Below, one piece after another: positions 25,946 through 34,592 of a stretch of 64,000 nt of DNA. The notes under the pieces were generated by a model, which saw only the letters and a program-made list of their open reading frames with translations, did not search any database and had not been told where the DNA came from. Made by a program: the position numbers and the translations under genes. The stretch is from Modestobacter sp. VKM Ac-2985 (lineage in GTDB: Bacteria; Actinomycetota; Actinomycetes; Mycobacteriales; Geodermatophilaceae). Each line of letters opens with the position of its first letter. Within the stretch, counting starts at the first letter, position 1. The stretch is from assembly GCF_026967925.1 (NCBI RefSeq), contig NZ_JAPVBI010000003.1:63060-127059 (forward strand), written 5' to 3'.

Positions 25946-25969
25946 CCACCAAAATGGCCATCTTGGCGG
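25946..25969. repeat. ATGGCCAT hairpin family, copy 2 (between kamD and kamE)
   Basis: CCACCAA, then ATGGCCAT in the centre, then TTGGCGG. The 20 bases 25947-25966 are identical to 7484-7503. It starts about 7 bp beyond the kamD stop and ends about 17 bp before the kamE start, so it lies inside an operon rather than at its end. Confidence 0.65.
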
Positions 25970-25975
25970 TCGTCG

Positions 25976-27553
25976 TCAGGCACGGGCCACCTCCCGGGTG
26001 AGCAGTTCGGTGGCGGGGTCATAGTGGCCGGTCGCCTTGACGACGACGCCGTCCAGGCCCTTGCCGCCGTCCGGGGCCCGCTTGGTGATGCCGAAGGTGC
26101 CGTCGGCGACCGCCTGGATCAGCCCCTGCGGGTGGGCCGCGATCCGCTCCAGCAGGTCGACCGCCTCGGTCAGCACGGTGTGCGCCCGGCGGTCGATGAA
26201 CCCACCGGGTGGGGGCGCGAAGTCCTCGTGCAGGTTCCCGGCGGCCTCGAGCACGTAGCGGACGTTGCGCAGCGCCAGGTCGCGGTCGGACAGCCACGGG
26301 GTGACCACCGCCTCGGTCATCATCCCGACCAGCAGGATCCCCTGGCCGGTGAGCGCCCCGGCCAGGTTGAAGAAGCCGTCGAGGAGGTAGCCGCGGAACA
26401 CGTCGCCGGTCATGTGCTTGGTCGGCGGCATCCACTTCAGCGGCGCGTCCGGGAAGAGCCCGCGGGCCAGCAGCGCGTGCGCCAGCTCCAGCCGGAACGA
26501 CTCGGGGACGGCCGGGTCGATCTCGAAGGCGTGTCCCAGGCCCAGCTGCCAGTCCGCCAGCCCGGCCTCGTGCGCCAGCCGCTCGTTGAGCAGCTGGCTG
26601 ACGGTGACGGTGTGCGCCTCGTCGACGGCGTCGGCGGTGGTGAGGTAGTTGTCCTCGCCGGTGTTGATGATGATCCCGGCGCGGGCGTGCACCATCCGGC
26701 TGAACCGCTGGTCGACGAAGGTCCGGATCGGGTTGATGTCGCGGAAGAGGATCCCGTACATCGCGTCGTTGAGCATCATGTCCAGCCGCTCCAGCCCGGC
26801 CAGGACGGCGATCTCGGGCATGCACAAGCCGGACGCGTAGTTGGTCAGCCGCACGTAGCGACCGAGCTCGGCGCTGACGTCGTCCAGCGCGGCCCGCATC
26901 AGCCGGAAGTTCTCCTGGGTGGCGTACGTGCCGGCGTAACCGGTGCGGGTGGCGCCCTCGGGCACGTAGTCCAGCAGCGACTGCCCGGTGGAACGGATGA
27001 CGGCGATGACGTCGGCGCCGGCGCGGGCGGCGGCCTGGGCCTGCGGGATGTCTTCGTGGATGTCGCCGGTGGCCACGATCAGGTAGATCCACGGACGGCG
27101 GGGCGGGTCGCCGTGCGTGGCGACCAGTTCGTCCCGGCGGGCCCGGTTCGCGTCGATCCGGGCGATCCCGGCACCGACGGCGGTGCGGGCGGCCTCCCGG
27201 GCCCGGTCGGCGGCGGCCCCTTCGGGCACGGTGAACCGGGCGGTGCCGGCGCCGACCTGCTCGGCGAGCTCGGCCAGCGTGCCGCCGGAGCCCAGCGCGT
27301 GCCAGACCGGCAGCGCCACCCCGTGCTCCAGGCCCACCTGGTCGCGGACGGCGTCCACCACCCGGTTGACCCAGGGCACCTCACCGTCGCCGAGGACCGG
27401 GTCGGTGCCGGTCAGCCCGGCCAGCCGCAGCTGGGCCCGCTCCACCGAGATCGTGGTGTGCGTGGCGGCCAGGTCCACGACCGGTGCCGCCGCCCGGGCG
27501 GCGAGCTCCCGTGCCCGCGCCACCAGCGCCTGGTCCAGCTGCAGCCTGCTCAT
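25976..27553 (-). CDS. kamD: D-lysine 5,6-aminomutase alpha subunit (KamD)
   Basis: A 525-residue protein covering the full PLP-barrel alpha subunit. Segments such as DLAATHTTISVERAQLRLAG, RSTGQSLLDYVPEGATRTGYAGTYATQENFR and INTGEDNYLTTADAVDEAHTV are characteristic. With KamE it moves the terminal amino group of beta-lysine (or D-lysine) to C5. It sits 80 bp after the amidohydrolase gene and before kamE in the same direction. A fully cytosolic enzyme requiring adenosylcobalamin and PLP. Confidence 0.94.
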   Translation of the reverse strand: MSRLQLDQALVARARELAARAAAPVVDLAATHTTISVERAQLRLAGLTGTDPVLGDGEVPWVNRVVDAVRDQVGLEHGVALPVWHALGSGGTLAELAEQVGAGTARFTVPEGAAADRAREAARTAVGAGIARIDANRARRDELVATHGDPPRRPWIYLIVATGDIHEDIPQAQAAARAGADVIAVIRSTGQSLLDYVPEGATRTGYAGTYATQENFRLMRAALDDVSAELGRYVRLTNYASGLCMPEIAVLAGLERLDMMLNDAMYGILFRDINPIRTFVDQRFSRMVHARAGIIINTGEDNYLTTADAVDEAHTVTVSQLLNERLAHEAGLADWQLGLGHAFEIDPAVPESFRLELAHALLARGLFPDAPLKWMPPTKHMTGDVFRGYLLDGFFNLAGALTGQGILLVGMMTEAVVTPWLSDRDLALRNVRYVLEAAGNLHEDFAPPPGGFIDRRAHTVLTEAVDLLERIAAHPQGLIQAVADGTFGITKRAPDGGKGLDGVVVKATGHYDPATELLTREVARA

Positions 27554-27632
27554 CCCCGAGCTCCTCCCAGGTCGGCTCCGGTACAGGGGCCGGGCGCACG
27601 GCGCCTGACCGCCGAGTCGCCCGCAGCGGCGG

Positions 27633-29138
27633 TCAGCACGGTCGGCCGGCGACGATGAGCTGACGGCAGGCGGGGCGCGCGCGGCCGGCCAGGACGGCGG
27701 AGAGCGTCAGCTCGGTCGCCCACAGCGCCAGGTCCGCCGGTGCGCCCACGGCCAGCGGCCCGTCCGGGTGCTCGGCGCGGGCGGCCACCCAGCCGCCGTG
27801 GGTGGCGGCGTCGAAGGCGTCGAAGGGGCGCATGCCCGAGCCGGGGGTGGTGTGGTCGATGGCGGCGTGCACGCCGCCCCACGGGTCCAGCGGGGTGACC
27901 GGGGCATCGCTGCCGATGGCCACCGTCACGTCGGCGTCGACGAGGTCGGCCAGCGGGTTGCAGCCGGCGGCCCGCTCGACGCCCAGCCGCTCGGCGTACA
28001 TGCCGCTCGGCCCGCCCCAGGCGGCGTCGAAGGCGGGCTGGACGCTGGCGACCATCCCCCACCGGCGCAGCTGGGCGATCGCGGCGTCGCTGACCATCTC
28101 CACGTGCTCCAGCCGGTGCCGGCAGGCCCGGACGGCGTCGCGGCCCAGCTCGTCGACGACGATGCCGACCGCGGCCAGCACCTGGTCGACGGCGGCGTCC
28201 CCGATGCAGTGGAACCCGGCCTGCAGACCTGCCGCGGTGCAGGCGCGCACGTGCTCGACGAGGGCCGCGGTGTCGAAGCGCAGCGCGCCGGTGGTCTCCG
28301 GCCGGTCGGCGTAGGGGGTGCTCAGCGCCGCGGTGTGCGAGCCGAACGCACCGTCGCAGAACAGGTCACCGCCGGCGCCGGCCAGCCGCAGCTCCCGGAC
28401 GACGTCCAGCCCGCCGCGCTCGGAGAGCTCGCCCCAGTAGCCGACCACCCGCGGCCCGGGCGCCTCGGCGGCCAGCGCCAGCAGGCCGGCGAGGTCCTCG
28501 GCGCTGGACACCTCCGGCCCGGCCATCTCGTGCACGCTGCCGACGCCCAGTGCGGCCGCGGCCGCGAGGGTGGCCCGCTGGGCGCTGCGCCGCTGGCCCG
28601 GCGGCACCGACCCGTAGGCGGCCTGCCGGGCGGCGTGGTGGGCGTCGAGCCGGAGCCGGCCGTCGGGGCTGTACCCGGGCAGCGCGGTGATCCCGGGCAC
28701 CCGGTCCAGCAGGGCGGTGGAGACGGTGGCCGAGTGCACGTCGACGCGGGCCAGGTAGGCCGGCCGCTCCCCCACCACCGCGTCCAGGTCGTGCCGGGTG
28801 AGCCCGCGGCCCTCGGGCCAGCCGGTCTCGTCCCAGCCGGTCCCGAGCACCGTGCCGGTGGGGGCGGCGGTGGTCTGGGCGGTGACGCCGGTCAGCGCGG
28901 ACCGCAGGCTGTCGGCGCCGTGCAGGTCCAGCCCGGTCAGCGCCAGCCCGGTGGCGGTGGCGTGCACGTGGGCGTCGACGAACGCGGGGGTCAGCAGCGC
29001 TCCCCCGCCGTCCAGCACCCGGCCGGCCGTGGGTGCGTCGGCCGCGGCGCCCAGCCAGGCGATCCGCCCGGCGACGACGTGCACGGCCCGCCCGGGCCGG
29101 TCCCCGACCGTCACGTCCCGGATGAGCAGGTCGCTCAT
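27633..29138 (-). CDS. Amidohydrolase family 3 (YtcJ-like) protein inside the kam operon
   Basis: A 501-residue metal-dependent amidohydrolase. The N-terminal sandwich is followed by VDAHVHATATG (first two metal histidines), later CIGDAAVDQ and HRLEHVE, and the C-terminal AIGSDAPVTPLDPWGGVHAAI. YtcJ-like enzymes hydrolyse amide or ester bonds of varied substrates. It starts within the kdd stop (ATGA overlap), so it belongs to the lysine operon, although no amidohydrolase step exists in the classical pathway. It may act on N-acyl or cyclised intermediates; that is inference. Confidence 0.85.
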   Translation of the reverse strand: MSDLLIRDVTVGDRPGRAVHVVAGRIAWLGAAADAPTAGRVLDGGGALLTPAFVDAHVHATATGLALTGLDLHGADSLRSALTGVTAQTTAAPTGTVLGTGWDETGWPEGRGLTRHDLDAVVGERPAYLARVDVHSATVSTALLDRVPGITALPGYSPDGRLRLDAHHAARQAAYGSVPPGQRRSAQRATLAAAAALGVGSVHEMAGPEVSSAEDLAGLLALAAEAPGPRVVGYWGELSERGGLDVVRELRLAGAGGDLFCDGAFGSHTAALSTPYADRPETTGALRFDTAALVEHVRACTAAGLQAGFHCIGDAAVDQVLAAVGIVVDELGRDAVRACRHRLEHVEMVSDAAIAQLRRWGMVASVQPAFDAAWGGPSGMYAERLGVERAAGCNPLADLVDADVTVAIGSDAPVTPLDPWGGVHAAIDHTTPGSGMRPFDAFDAATHGGWVAARAEHPDGPLAVGAPADLALWATELTLSAVLAGRARPACRQLIVAGRPC

Positions 29139-30172
29139 GAGGCGCGGACCCGTGGCTCGATCAGGGACCGCACCCCCGGCGAGCGCCGGTAGAGGTCCAT
29201 CGCCAGGGCCGCATGCCCCGGCGTGTAGCCGTTGCCCACGAGCATCGTCACGTCCGCCGCCATCCCCTCAGCTCCCAGGGCCGCCGCCGAGAAGGACGTG
29301 GCCATGGAGAAGAAGACCACGGTGCCGCCGTCGGCCGTCGCGAGGACCGCTCCGTGCTCCGCGCCGGGGGTGTCCACGCAGACGACCGTGACGTCGACCG
29401 GCGCTCCGACCGCGGCCGCGACGGCGAGCGGGTCGGTGGCGTCGGCCACCACCACCTCGTCGGCCAGCCGGGCCGCCCGCAGCGAACTGGCCTCCCCCTC
29501 GTCCCGGACCACGCCGACCAGCCGGCCCGCGCGGGCGTCCCTGGCGGCGGCCAGGCTCAGGCAGCCGGACTTGCCGGCCGCCCCCAGGACGGCGACCGAG
29601 GGCCGGTGGCCCGACCGGTGCACGACCCGCTCGGTGGCCGCCGGGGCGCCACAGACGTCCAGCACCGCCAGCGCCACCTCCTGGGGCAGGTCGTCGGGCA
29701 GGACGGCGGCGATCGAGCGGGCGAACAGCACCGCCGTCCCGGCCGCGGGCACCTGCTCGCTGCGGCCGTCCCACCGCGCCAGCCCGTCGGTGATCCGCAG
29801 CGGGGTGAGCGTGAGGGAGACCAGGGTGGCCACCTGCTGGCCGGGCTCCAGGCCGAGCGGGGAGTCGTCGCCCACCTCGTCGACGACGCCGATGAGCATC
29901 CCGCCCGAGCCGGTGACCGGGTTGTGCATCTTGCCCCGGCTCCCGACGATCCCGAGCACGGCGGCACGCACCCGGTCGCCGTCCCCGCCGTGCTCCTCGG
30001 CCAGCTGCCGGTAGGAGGCGGCGTCGAGGTTGAGCCGGTGCACGGCGATGCGGACCTCGTCCGGGCCGATCCGGGGGTCCGCGTCCAGCCGGGCGGCCGC
30101 CTGGGGCAGCACGCCGACCGGTTCGAGCACCCGGTGCACGCCGAGGCTGCGGTGCAGCGCGTTCATCGCCAC
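29135..30172 (-). CDS. kdd: L-erythro-3,5-diaminohexanoate dehydrogenase
   Basis: A 345-residue NAD-dependent dehydrogenase matching Kdd: the N-terminal LDADPRIGPDEVRIAVHRLNLDAASYRQL, GIVGSRGKMHNPVTGSGGMLIG, then a Rossmann fold with VLGAAGKSGCLSLAAA. It oxidises 3,5-diaminohexanoate to 5-amino-3-oxohexanoate with release of ammonia. It heads the minus-strand operon and is divergent from kamA across 124 bp. Confidence 0.92.
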   Translation of the reverse strand: MAMNALHRSLGVHRVLEPVGVLPQAAARLDADPRIGPDEVRIAVHRLNLDAASYRQLAEEHGGDGDRVRAAVLGIVGSRGKMHNPVTGSGGMLIGVVDEVGDDSPLGLEPGQQVATLVSLTLTPLRITDGLARWDGRSEQVPAAGTAVLFARSIAAVLPDDLPQEVALAVLDVCGAPAATERVVHRSGHRPSVAVLGAAGKSGCLSLAAARDARAGRLVGVVRDEGEASSLRAARLADEVVVADATDPLAVAAAVGAPVDVTVVCVDTPGAEHGAVLATADGGTVVFFSMATSFSAAALGAEGMAADVTMLVGNGYTPGHAALAMDLYRRSPGVRSLIEPRVRAS

Positions 30173-30208
30173 CGTCGTCCCTTCGTCGTCCCCGGCTCGA
30201 TGCCGGAG

Positions 30209-30214
30209 AACCTA
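30209..30214 (-). promoter_or_regulatory. Candidate -10 (TAGGTT) of the kdd operon
   Basis: TAGGTT on the minus strand lies 37 bp upstream of the kdd GTG at 30172. No convincing -35 hexamer is visible at the usual distance. Confidence 0.4.
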
Positions 30215-30248
30215 TCGTCAATCAGCCCATTCACCGAACTTCTTCCCG

Positions 30249-30278
30249 TAGGGTCGTGGTGTCGATGTTGGAGACACC
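30249..30278 (+). promoter_or_regulatory. Candidate -10 and operator of kamA
   Basis: TAGGGT at 30249-30254 fits a -10 hexamer. The perfect inverted repeat GGTGTC (30258-30263) and GACACC (30273-30278) overlaps the predicted transcription start, a place where a repressor would block kamA. Confidence 0.4.
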
Positions 30279-30296
30279 GCGCGGACAGGAGTTCCG

Positions 30297-31661
30297 GTGC
30301 TGGAGCAGCCCTACGAGTACACCGCCCGCGAGCTCGTCGAGCCCGACTGGCGTCGCCTGCCCGGCTTCGCCGGGGTCACCGAGGTGGACTGGCGGAGCGC
30401 CCAGTGGCAGCGCGCGCACTGCGTGAAGAACCTGCGCCAGCTGCGCGGGGTCTACGGCGACCTGCTGGACGAGTCGTTCTACGCCGACGTCGAGGCCGAC
30501 CAGGCCGGCCGGGCCACGATGTCGCTGCTGCTGCCGCCGCAGATGCTGAACACGATGGTCCCCGGCCGCGTCCCCGACGCCGCCGCCATGCTCGCCGACC
30601 CGGTGCGTCGCTACATGCTCCCCGTCGCCTCCGACCGGCTGCCCGGCGACGAGGCCAGTCACCCGCACGCGGCCAGGGACTCCCTGCACGAGCACGAGAT
30701 GTGGGCGGTCGAGGGCCTCACCCACCGCTACCCCACCAAGGTGCTGGCCGAGCTGCTGTCCACCTGCCCGCAGTACTGCGGGCACTGCACCCGGATGGAC
30801 CTGGTCGGCAACTCCACCCCGGCGGTGGACAAGCTGCGCTTCGACCTCAAGCCGGTCGACCGGCAGGGCGAGATGCTGGCCTACCTCCGGCGCACCCCCG
30901 GGGTGCGGGACGTCGTCGTCTCCGGCGGGGACGTGGCCAACCTGCCCTTCAAGAACCTCGCCGCCTTCGTCGAGGGGCTGCTGGAGATCGACTCGATCCG
31001 GGACGTCCGGCTCGCGTCCAAGGCGCTGATGGGCCTCCCCCAGCACTGGCTGCAGCCCGAGGTCGTCGACGGGACGGGCCGGCTGGCCGCCACCGCCCGG
31101 GAACGGGGCGTCTCGCTGGCGGTGCACACCCACGTCAACGCCGCCCAGTCGGTGACCCCGCTGGTCGCCGAGGCGACCCGGGCGCTGCTGGCGGCCGGCG
31201 TGCGCGACGTGCGCAACCAGGGCGTGCTGCTGGCCGGGGTGAACGACACCGCCGGGCAGCTGCTGGACCTCTGCTTCGCGCTGCTCGACGGCGCCTCGAT
31301 CACGCCCTACTACTTCTACATGTGCGACATGATCCCCAGTGCCGAGCACTGGCGGGTCCCGCTGGCCACCGCGCAGACCCTGCAGCACGACGTCATGGGC
31401 TACCTGCCCGGGTTCGCGACGCCGCGGATCGTCTGCGACGTGCCCTACGTCGGCAAGCGCTGGGTGCACCAGGTCGCCGAGTACGACCGGGAGCGCGGCA
31501 TCTCGTACTGGACGAAGAACTACCGCACCGGCATCGAGCGCACCGACGCCGACGCCCTCGACCGCCGCTACGCCTACTACGACCCGATCGCCAGCCTGCC
31601 CGCCGAGGGCCGCGCCTGGTGGGCCGCCCACCGCGACCGCCAGCTGGCCCCCGTCGGCTGA
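30297..31661 (+). CDS. kamA: L-lysine 2,3-aminomutase
   Basis: A 454-residue radical SAM enzyme. The cluster motif C157-PQY-C161-GH-C164 is followed by TRMDLVGNSTPAVDKLRFD; VSGGDVANLP and NQGVLLAGVND mark the SAM and PLP regions. It converts L-lysine to L-beta-lysine, the first step of the pathway completed by the divergent kdd-kamDE-kal operon. The GTG start has AGGAG 5 nt upstream. The enzyme needs [4Fe-4S], SAM and PLP, unusual for an aerobe's main catabolic route. Confidence 0.95.
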   Translation: MLEQPYEYTARELVEPDWRRLPGFAGVTEVDWRSAQWQRAHCVKNLRQLRGVYGDLLDESFYADVEADQAGRATMSLLLPPQMLNTMVPGRVPDAAAMLADPVRRYMLPVASDRLPGDEASHPHAARDSLHEHEMWAVEGLTHRYPTKVLAELLSTCPQYCGHCTRMDLVGNSTPAVDKLRFDLKPVDRQGEMLAYLRRTPGVRDVVVSGGDVANLPFKNLAAFVEGLLEIDSIRDVRLASKALMGLPQHWLQPEVVDGTGRLAATARERGVSLAVHTHVNAAQSVTPLVAEATRALLAAGVRDVRNQGVLLAGVNDTAGQLLDLCFALLDGASITPYYFYMCDMIPSAEHWRVPLATAQTLQHDVMGYLPGFATPRIVCDVPYVGKRWVHQVAEYDRERGISYWTKNYRTGIERTDADALDRRYAYYDPIASLPAEGRAWWAAHRDRQLAPVG

Positions 31662-31716
31662 CGGCGGACCCCGCTGAGGCGTTTCCCTCGCGGCGGACGG
31701 CGGTAGGCACGGTCGG

Positions 31717-32229
31717 GTGGAACTGCTGTGCACCGACCGGCTCCGGCTGCGGGCCTGGACGACGGGCGACGCCGACCTGGCCCGCCTCGCCGACCTGTAC
31801 AGCCGGGACGAGGTGACCTGCTGGCTGGGTGGGGCACCGACGGTGCCGCCTGCCGAGCTGGTCGAGCGCTGGCGGCTGGTGCACGAGCTGGACCCGGCGC
31901 ACGGGTGCTGGGCCATCGAGCCCCGGGGCGGGGGCCCGCCGGCGGGCACGGTGCTGCTCAAGCCGCTCCCCCAGGGGGTCGGTGAGGTGGAGGTCGGCTG
32001 GCACCTGCACCCGGACAGCTGGCGGCGCGGCTACGCCACCGAGGCGGCGCGGGCGGTCGTCGACCGGGCGTTCGACGACGGGCTGCTGGAGGTCTACGCC
32101 GTCGTCCGGCCGGGCAACGAGGCCTCACTGCGGGTCTGCGAGAAGCTGGGGATGCAGCCGCTGGGCCGCACCACCCGCTGGTACGGCACCGAGCTGGAGG
32201 CCTTCCGGCTCGAGGCCCCGCCGGACTGA
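31717..32229 (+). CDS. GNAT-family (RimJ/RimL-like) N-acetyltransferase
   Basis: A 170-residue protein starting with the RimJ/RimL signature ELLCTDRLRLRAWTTGDADLARLADLY. The acetyl-CoA site is in HPDSWRRGYATEAARAVVDRAF and the closing VRPGNEASLRVCEKLGMQPLG is complete. The substrate may be an N-terminal amine or a small molecule. The GTG start is 12 bp from a TAGGCA hexamer. The next gene begins 12 bp downstream on the same strand, so they are co-transcribed. Confidence 0.85.
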   Translation: MELLCTDRLRLRAWTTGDADLARLADLYSRDEVTCWLGGAPTVPPAELVERWRLVHELDPAHGCWAIEPRGGGPPAGTVLLKPLPQGVGEVEVGWHLHPDSWRRGYATEAARAVVDRAFDDGLLEVYAVVRPGNEASLRVCEKLGMQPLGRTTRWYGTELEAFRLEAPPD

Positions 32230-32241
32230 GCGGAGGGCGCC

Positions 32242-33678
32242 GTGGAGTGGTTCACCGACCCGGGCGCCTGGTGGGGCCGTTGGCTCTTCACTCGCGGCCT
32301 CGCGCTGGTCTACCTGATCGCGTTCGTCGCCGCACTGCGCCAGGGGCGGGCGCTGCTCGGCACCCACGGCCTGACCCCGGTCCCCCGGTACCTGGAGTGG
32401 GCCTCCTGGAGACGGGCGCCGAGCCTGTTCCACCTGCACTGGTCCGACCGGTTCTTCGCCGGCTGCTGCTGGACCGGCATCGTCTTGTCGCTCGCCGCTC
32501 TCGGCGGGCTGGCCGACCGCTTGCCCCTGGCGGGCTGGATGGCGCTGTGGGCGGTGCTCTGGACGCTCTACCTGTCGATCGTGAACGTCGGTCAGATCTG
32601 GTACGGCTTCGGCTGGGAGTCACTGCTGCTGGAGGCCGGGTTCCTCGCCGTCTTCCTCGGTCCCGCGCACGTCGCCCCGCCCACGCTCGGCATGTGGCTG
32701 CTGCGCTGGCTGCTCTTCCGGCTGGAGTTCGGAGCCGGACTGATCAAGATGCGCGGCGACCGGTGCTGGCGCGACCTGACCTGCCTGTCCTGGCATCACG
32801 AGACCCAGCCGATGCCCAACCCGTTGAGCTGGTGGTTCCACCGGCTGAGCCCGCGGCTGCACCGGGTCGAGACGCTGGCCAACCACGTCACCCAGCTGGT
32901 CGTCGTCTTCGGCCTGCTCGCGCCGCAGCCGATCGCCGGGGTGGCGGCGCTGGTCATCGTGGTCACCCAGGGGTACCTGCTGATCAGCGGCAACTTCGCC
33001 TGGCTCAATGCGCTCACCCTGGTGCTGGCCCTGTCGCTGGTCGACGGGCGCTGGCTGGCCGCCGTCCTGCCGGTCGACCGTCCCGACCAGCTCTCCGCCC
33101 CCACCTGGTTCGTCGCGGTGGTGCTCGGGCTGGCGGTGCTGGTCGCCGCCCTCAGCGTGGCGCCGGTGCGCAACCTGCTGTCGCCCGCGCAGCGGATGAA
33201 CACCAGCTTCGACCCGCTCCGGCTGGTGAACAGCTACGGCGCCTTCGGCTCGGTGACCAAGGTGCGCCGGGAGCTGGTCGTGGAGGCCACCGACCACGCC
33301 GGGCCCGACGCGGTGTGGCGGGAGTACGAGTTCCGCGGCAAGCCCGGCGACGTCCACCGCCGTCCGCCCCAGTGGGCGCCCTACCACCTGCGCCTGGACT
33401 GGCTTATGTGGTTCGTGGCCCTCTCCCCCGCCTACGGCCGGGCCTGGCTGCTGCCGTTCCTGGGCAAGCTGCTGGCCGCTGACCCGGCCACGCTGCGGCT
33501 GTTGCGGTCGGCGCCCTTCGGCACGGACCGCCCGGCTGCGGTGCGGGTGCTGGTCTACCGCTACCGGTTCACCACCCGCCGGGAACGGCGGGAGACCGGC
33601 GCGTGGTGGCACCGCAGCTACGAGCGCGAGATGGTCGCCCCGCTCACCGCGGACGACGTCCGGGCGCGGGTGCGCTGA
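32242..33678 (+). CDS. Lipase maturation factor (LMF1)-family membrane protein
   Basis: A 478-residue polytopic membrane protein. WGRWLFTRGLALVYLIAFVAAL at the start, FGWESLLLEAGFLAVFLGP, RLLFRLEFGAGLIKMRGD and FEYETQPMPNPLSWW-like HETQPMPNPLSWW are signatures of the LMF family, with about nine helices and a soluble C-terminal part. In vertebrates LMF1 matures lipases; bacterial homologues have no established role. The family call is firm but function open. It converges on the acyltransferase gene with only 3 bp between. Confidence 0.9.
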   Translation: MEWFTDPGAWWGRWLFTRGLALVYLIAFVAALRQGRALLGTHGLTPVPRYLEWASWRRAPSLFHLHWSDRFFAGCCWTGIVLSLAALGGLADRLPLAGWMALWAVLWTLYLSIVNVGQIWYGFGWESLLLEAGFLAVFLGPAHVAPPTLGMWLLRWLLFRLEFGAGLIKMRGDRCWRDLTCLSWHHETQPMPNPLSWWFHRLSPRLHRVETLANHVTQLVVVFGLLAPQPIAGVAALVIVVTQGYLLISGNFAWLNALTLVLALSLVDGRWLAAVLPVDRPDQLSAPTWFVAVVLGLAVLVAALSVAPVRNLLSPAQRMNTSFDPLRLVNSYGAFGSVTKVRRELVVEATDHAGPDAVWREYEFRGKPGDVHRRPPQWAPYHLRLDWLMWFVALSPAYGRAWLLPFLGKLLAADPATLRLLRSAPFGTDRPAAVRVLVYRYRFTTRRERRETGAWWHRSYEREMVAPLTADDVRARVR

Positions 33679-33681
33679 GGG

Positions 33682-34548
33682 TCAGCGGCGGGCGCGGGCC
33701 AGCAGCCGCTTGGCGCGGGCCAGCGGGTGCGGGCCCTTGACCTTGGTCCGGTTGCCGGCGGCGTAGTCGGCGTCGTTGACGGCGGCGATCTCCGGGGTCG
33801 GCGCGGTGCCACCCAGGTGGGCCGGCTGCCACCAGCGGTCGTCGTCCCCGGCCGGCTGGTCCGGGTAGGTGCGCTGCGCCTCGTCCAGCAGCTCCACCAT
33901 CGCCGCCTTGATCCGGCGCAGCAGGGCCTGCGGCTTCTCCCCCGGCTCCGGGAACAGCGGCTCGCCGATGATCACCGTCACCGGCACGTCGCGGCGCAGC
34001 ACGAACTTGTGTGCCTTCGTGGCGACGCGATGCCCACCCCACACCGCGGCAGGGAGCACGGGCACCCCGGCCTCGACCGCCATCCGAGCCGCGCCCGCCT
34101 TGACGTCCTTGACGGTGAACGACGTGCTGATCGTCGCCTCGGGGAAGATCCCGACGACGTTGCCGTCCTTCAGCGAGAGGACGGCGGCGTCGAACGCCGA
34201 GGCCCCGGCCTTGCGGTCGACCGGGATGTGGTGCATCGCGCGCATGAACGGCCCGGCGAACCAGTGCCCGAAGATGGCGGCCTTCGCCATGAACCGCACC
34301 AGCCGGTGCTGCGGCAGCGCCGCGAGCCCGAGGTAGGTGAAGTCGAAGTAGGAGACGTGGTTGCTGCAGATGATCGCCCCACCGGTGGCCGGCACGTGCT
34401 CCTGCCCGCGGAGGTCGAAGCGGAAGCGGAACAGCCGGAAGACGACGAGGACGATCCGGATCACCGACCGGTACGGGCGGTCCCGGGGGTCCGGCTTCGG
34501 CCCGAACAGGTCCCGGCGGGCGACGTCGCCCCAGCTGGCCGTGTACAT
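33682..34548 (-). CDS. Lysophospholipid/1-acylglycerol-3-phosphate acyltransferase (PlsC-like)
   Basis: A 288-residue protein with the PlsC acyltransferase motifs: NHVSYFD with His64 and Asp69 as catalytic pair, and FPEATIS as a variant of the FPEGTRS glycerol-phosphate site. One hydrophobic segment at about 28-40 anchors it to the membrane. A long charged tail (residues 230-288) is typical of actinobacterial paralogues. It has a TAGGGT -10 element 6 nt from the ATG, so a leaderless mRNA is likely. Confidence 0.88.
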   Translation of the reverse strand: MYTASWGDVARRDLFGPKPDPRDRPYRSVIRIVLVVFRLFRFRFDLRGQEHVPATGGAIICSNHVSYFDFTYLGLAALPQHRLVRFMAKAAIFGHWFAGPFMRAMHHIPVDRKAGASAFDAAVLSLKDGNVVGIFPEATISTSFTVKDVKAGAARMAVEAGVPVLPAAVWGGHRVATKAHKFVLRRDVPVTVIIGEPLFPEPGEKPQALLRRIKAAMVELLDEAQRTYPDQPAGDDDRWWQPAHLGGTAPTPEIAAVNDADYAAGNRTKVKGPHPLARAKRLLARARR

Positions 34549-34554
34549 GAGCGG

Positions 34555-34560
34555 ACCCTA
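34555..34560 (-). promoter_or_regulatory. Leaderless-type -10 element (TAGGGT) of the acyltransferase gene
   Basis: On the minus strand TAGGGT ends 6 nt before the ATG at 34548. The hexamer and spacing are the same as for the GNAT gene at 2654. Confidence 0.55.
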
Positions 34561-34592
34561 ACCAACGCCGGTTCGAGAGCGGCGCTCCGGCC

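Noticed and set aside
34549..34592. tRNA-like sequence with GGTTCGA
   Set aside because: The gap is too short and no acceptor or anticodon stem can be built; no tRNA gene was seen in the window.
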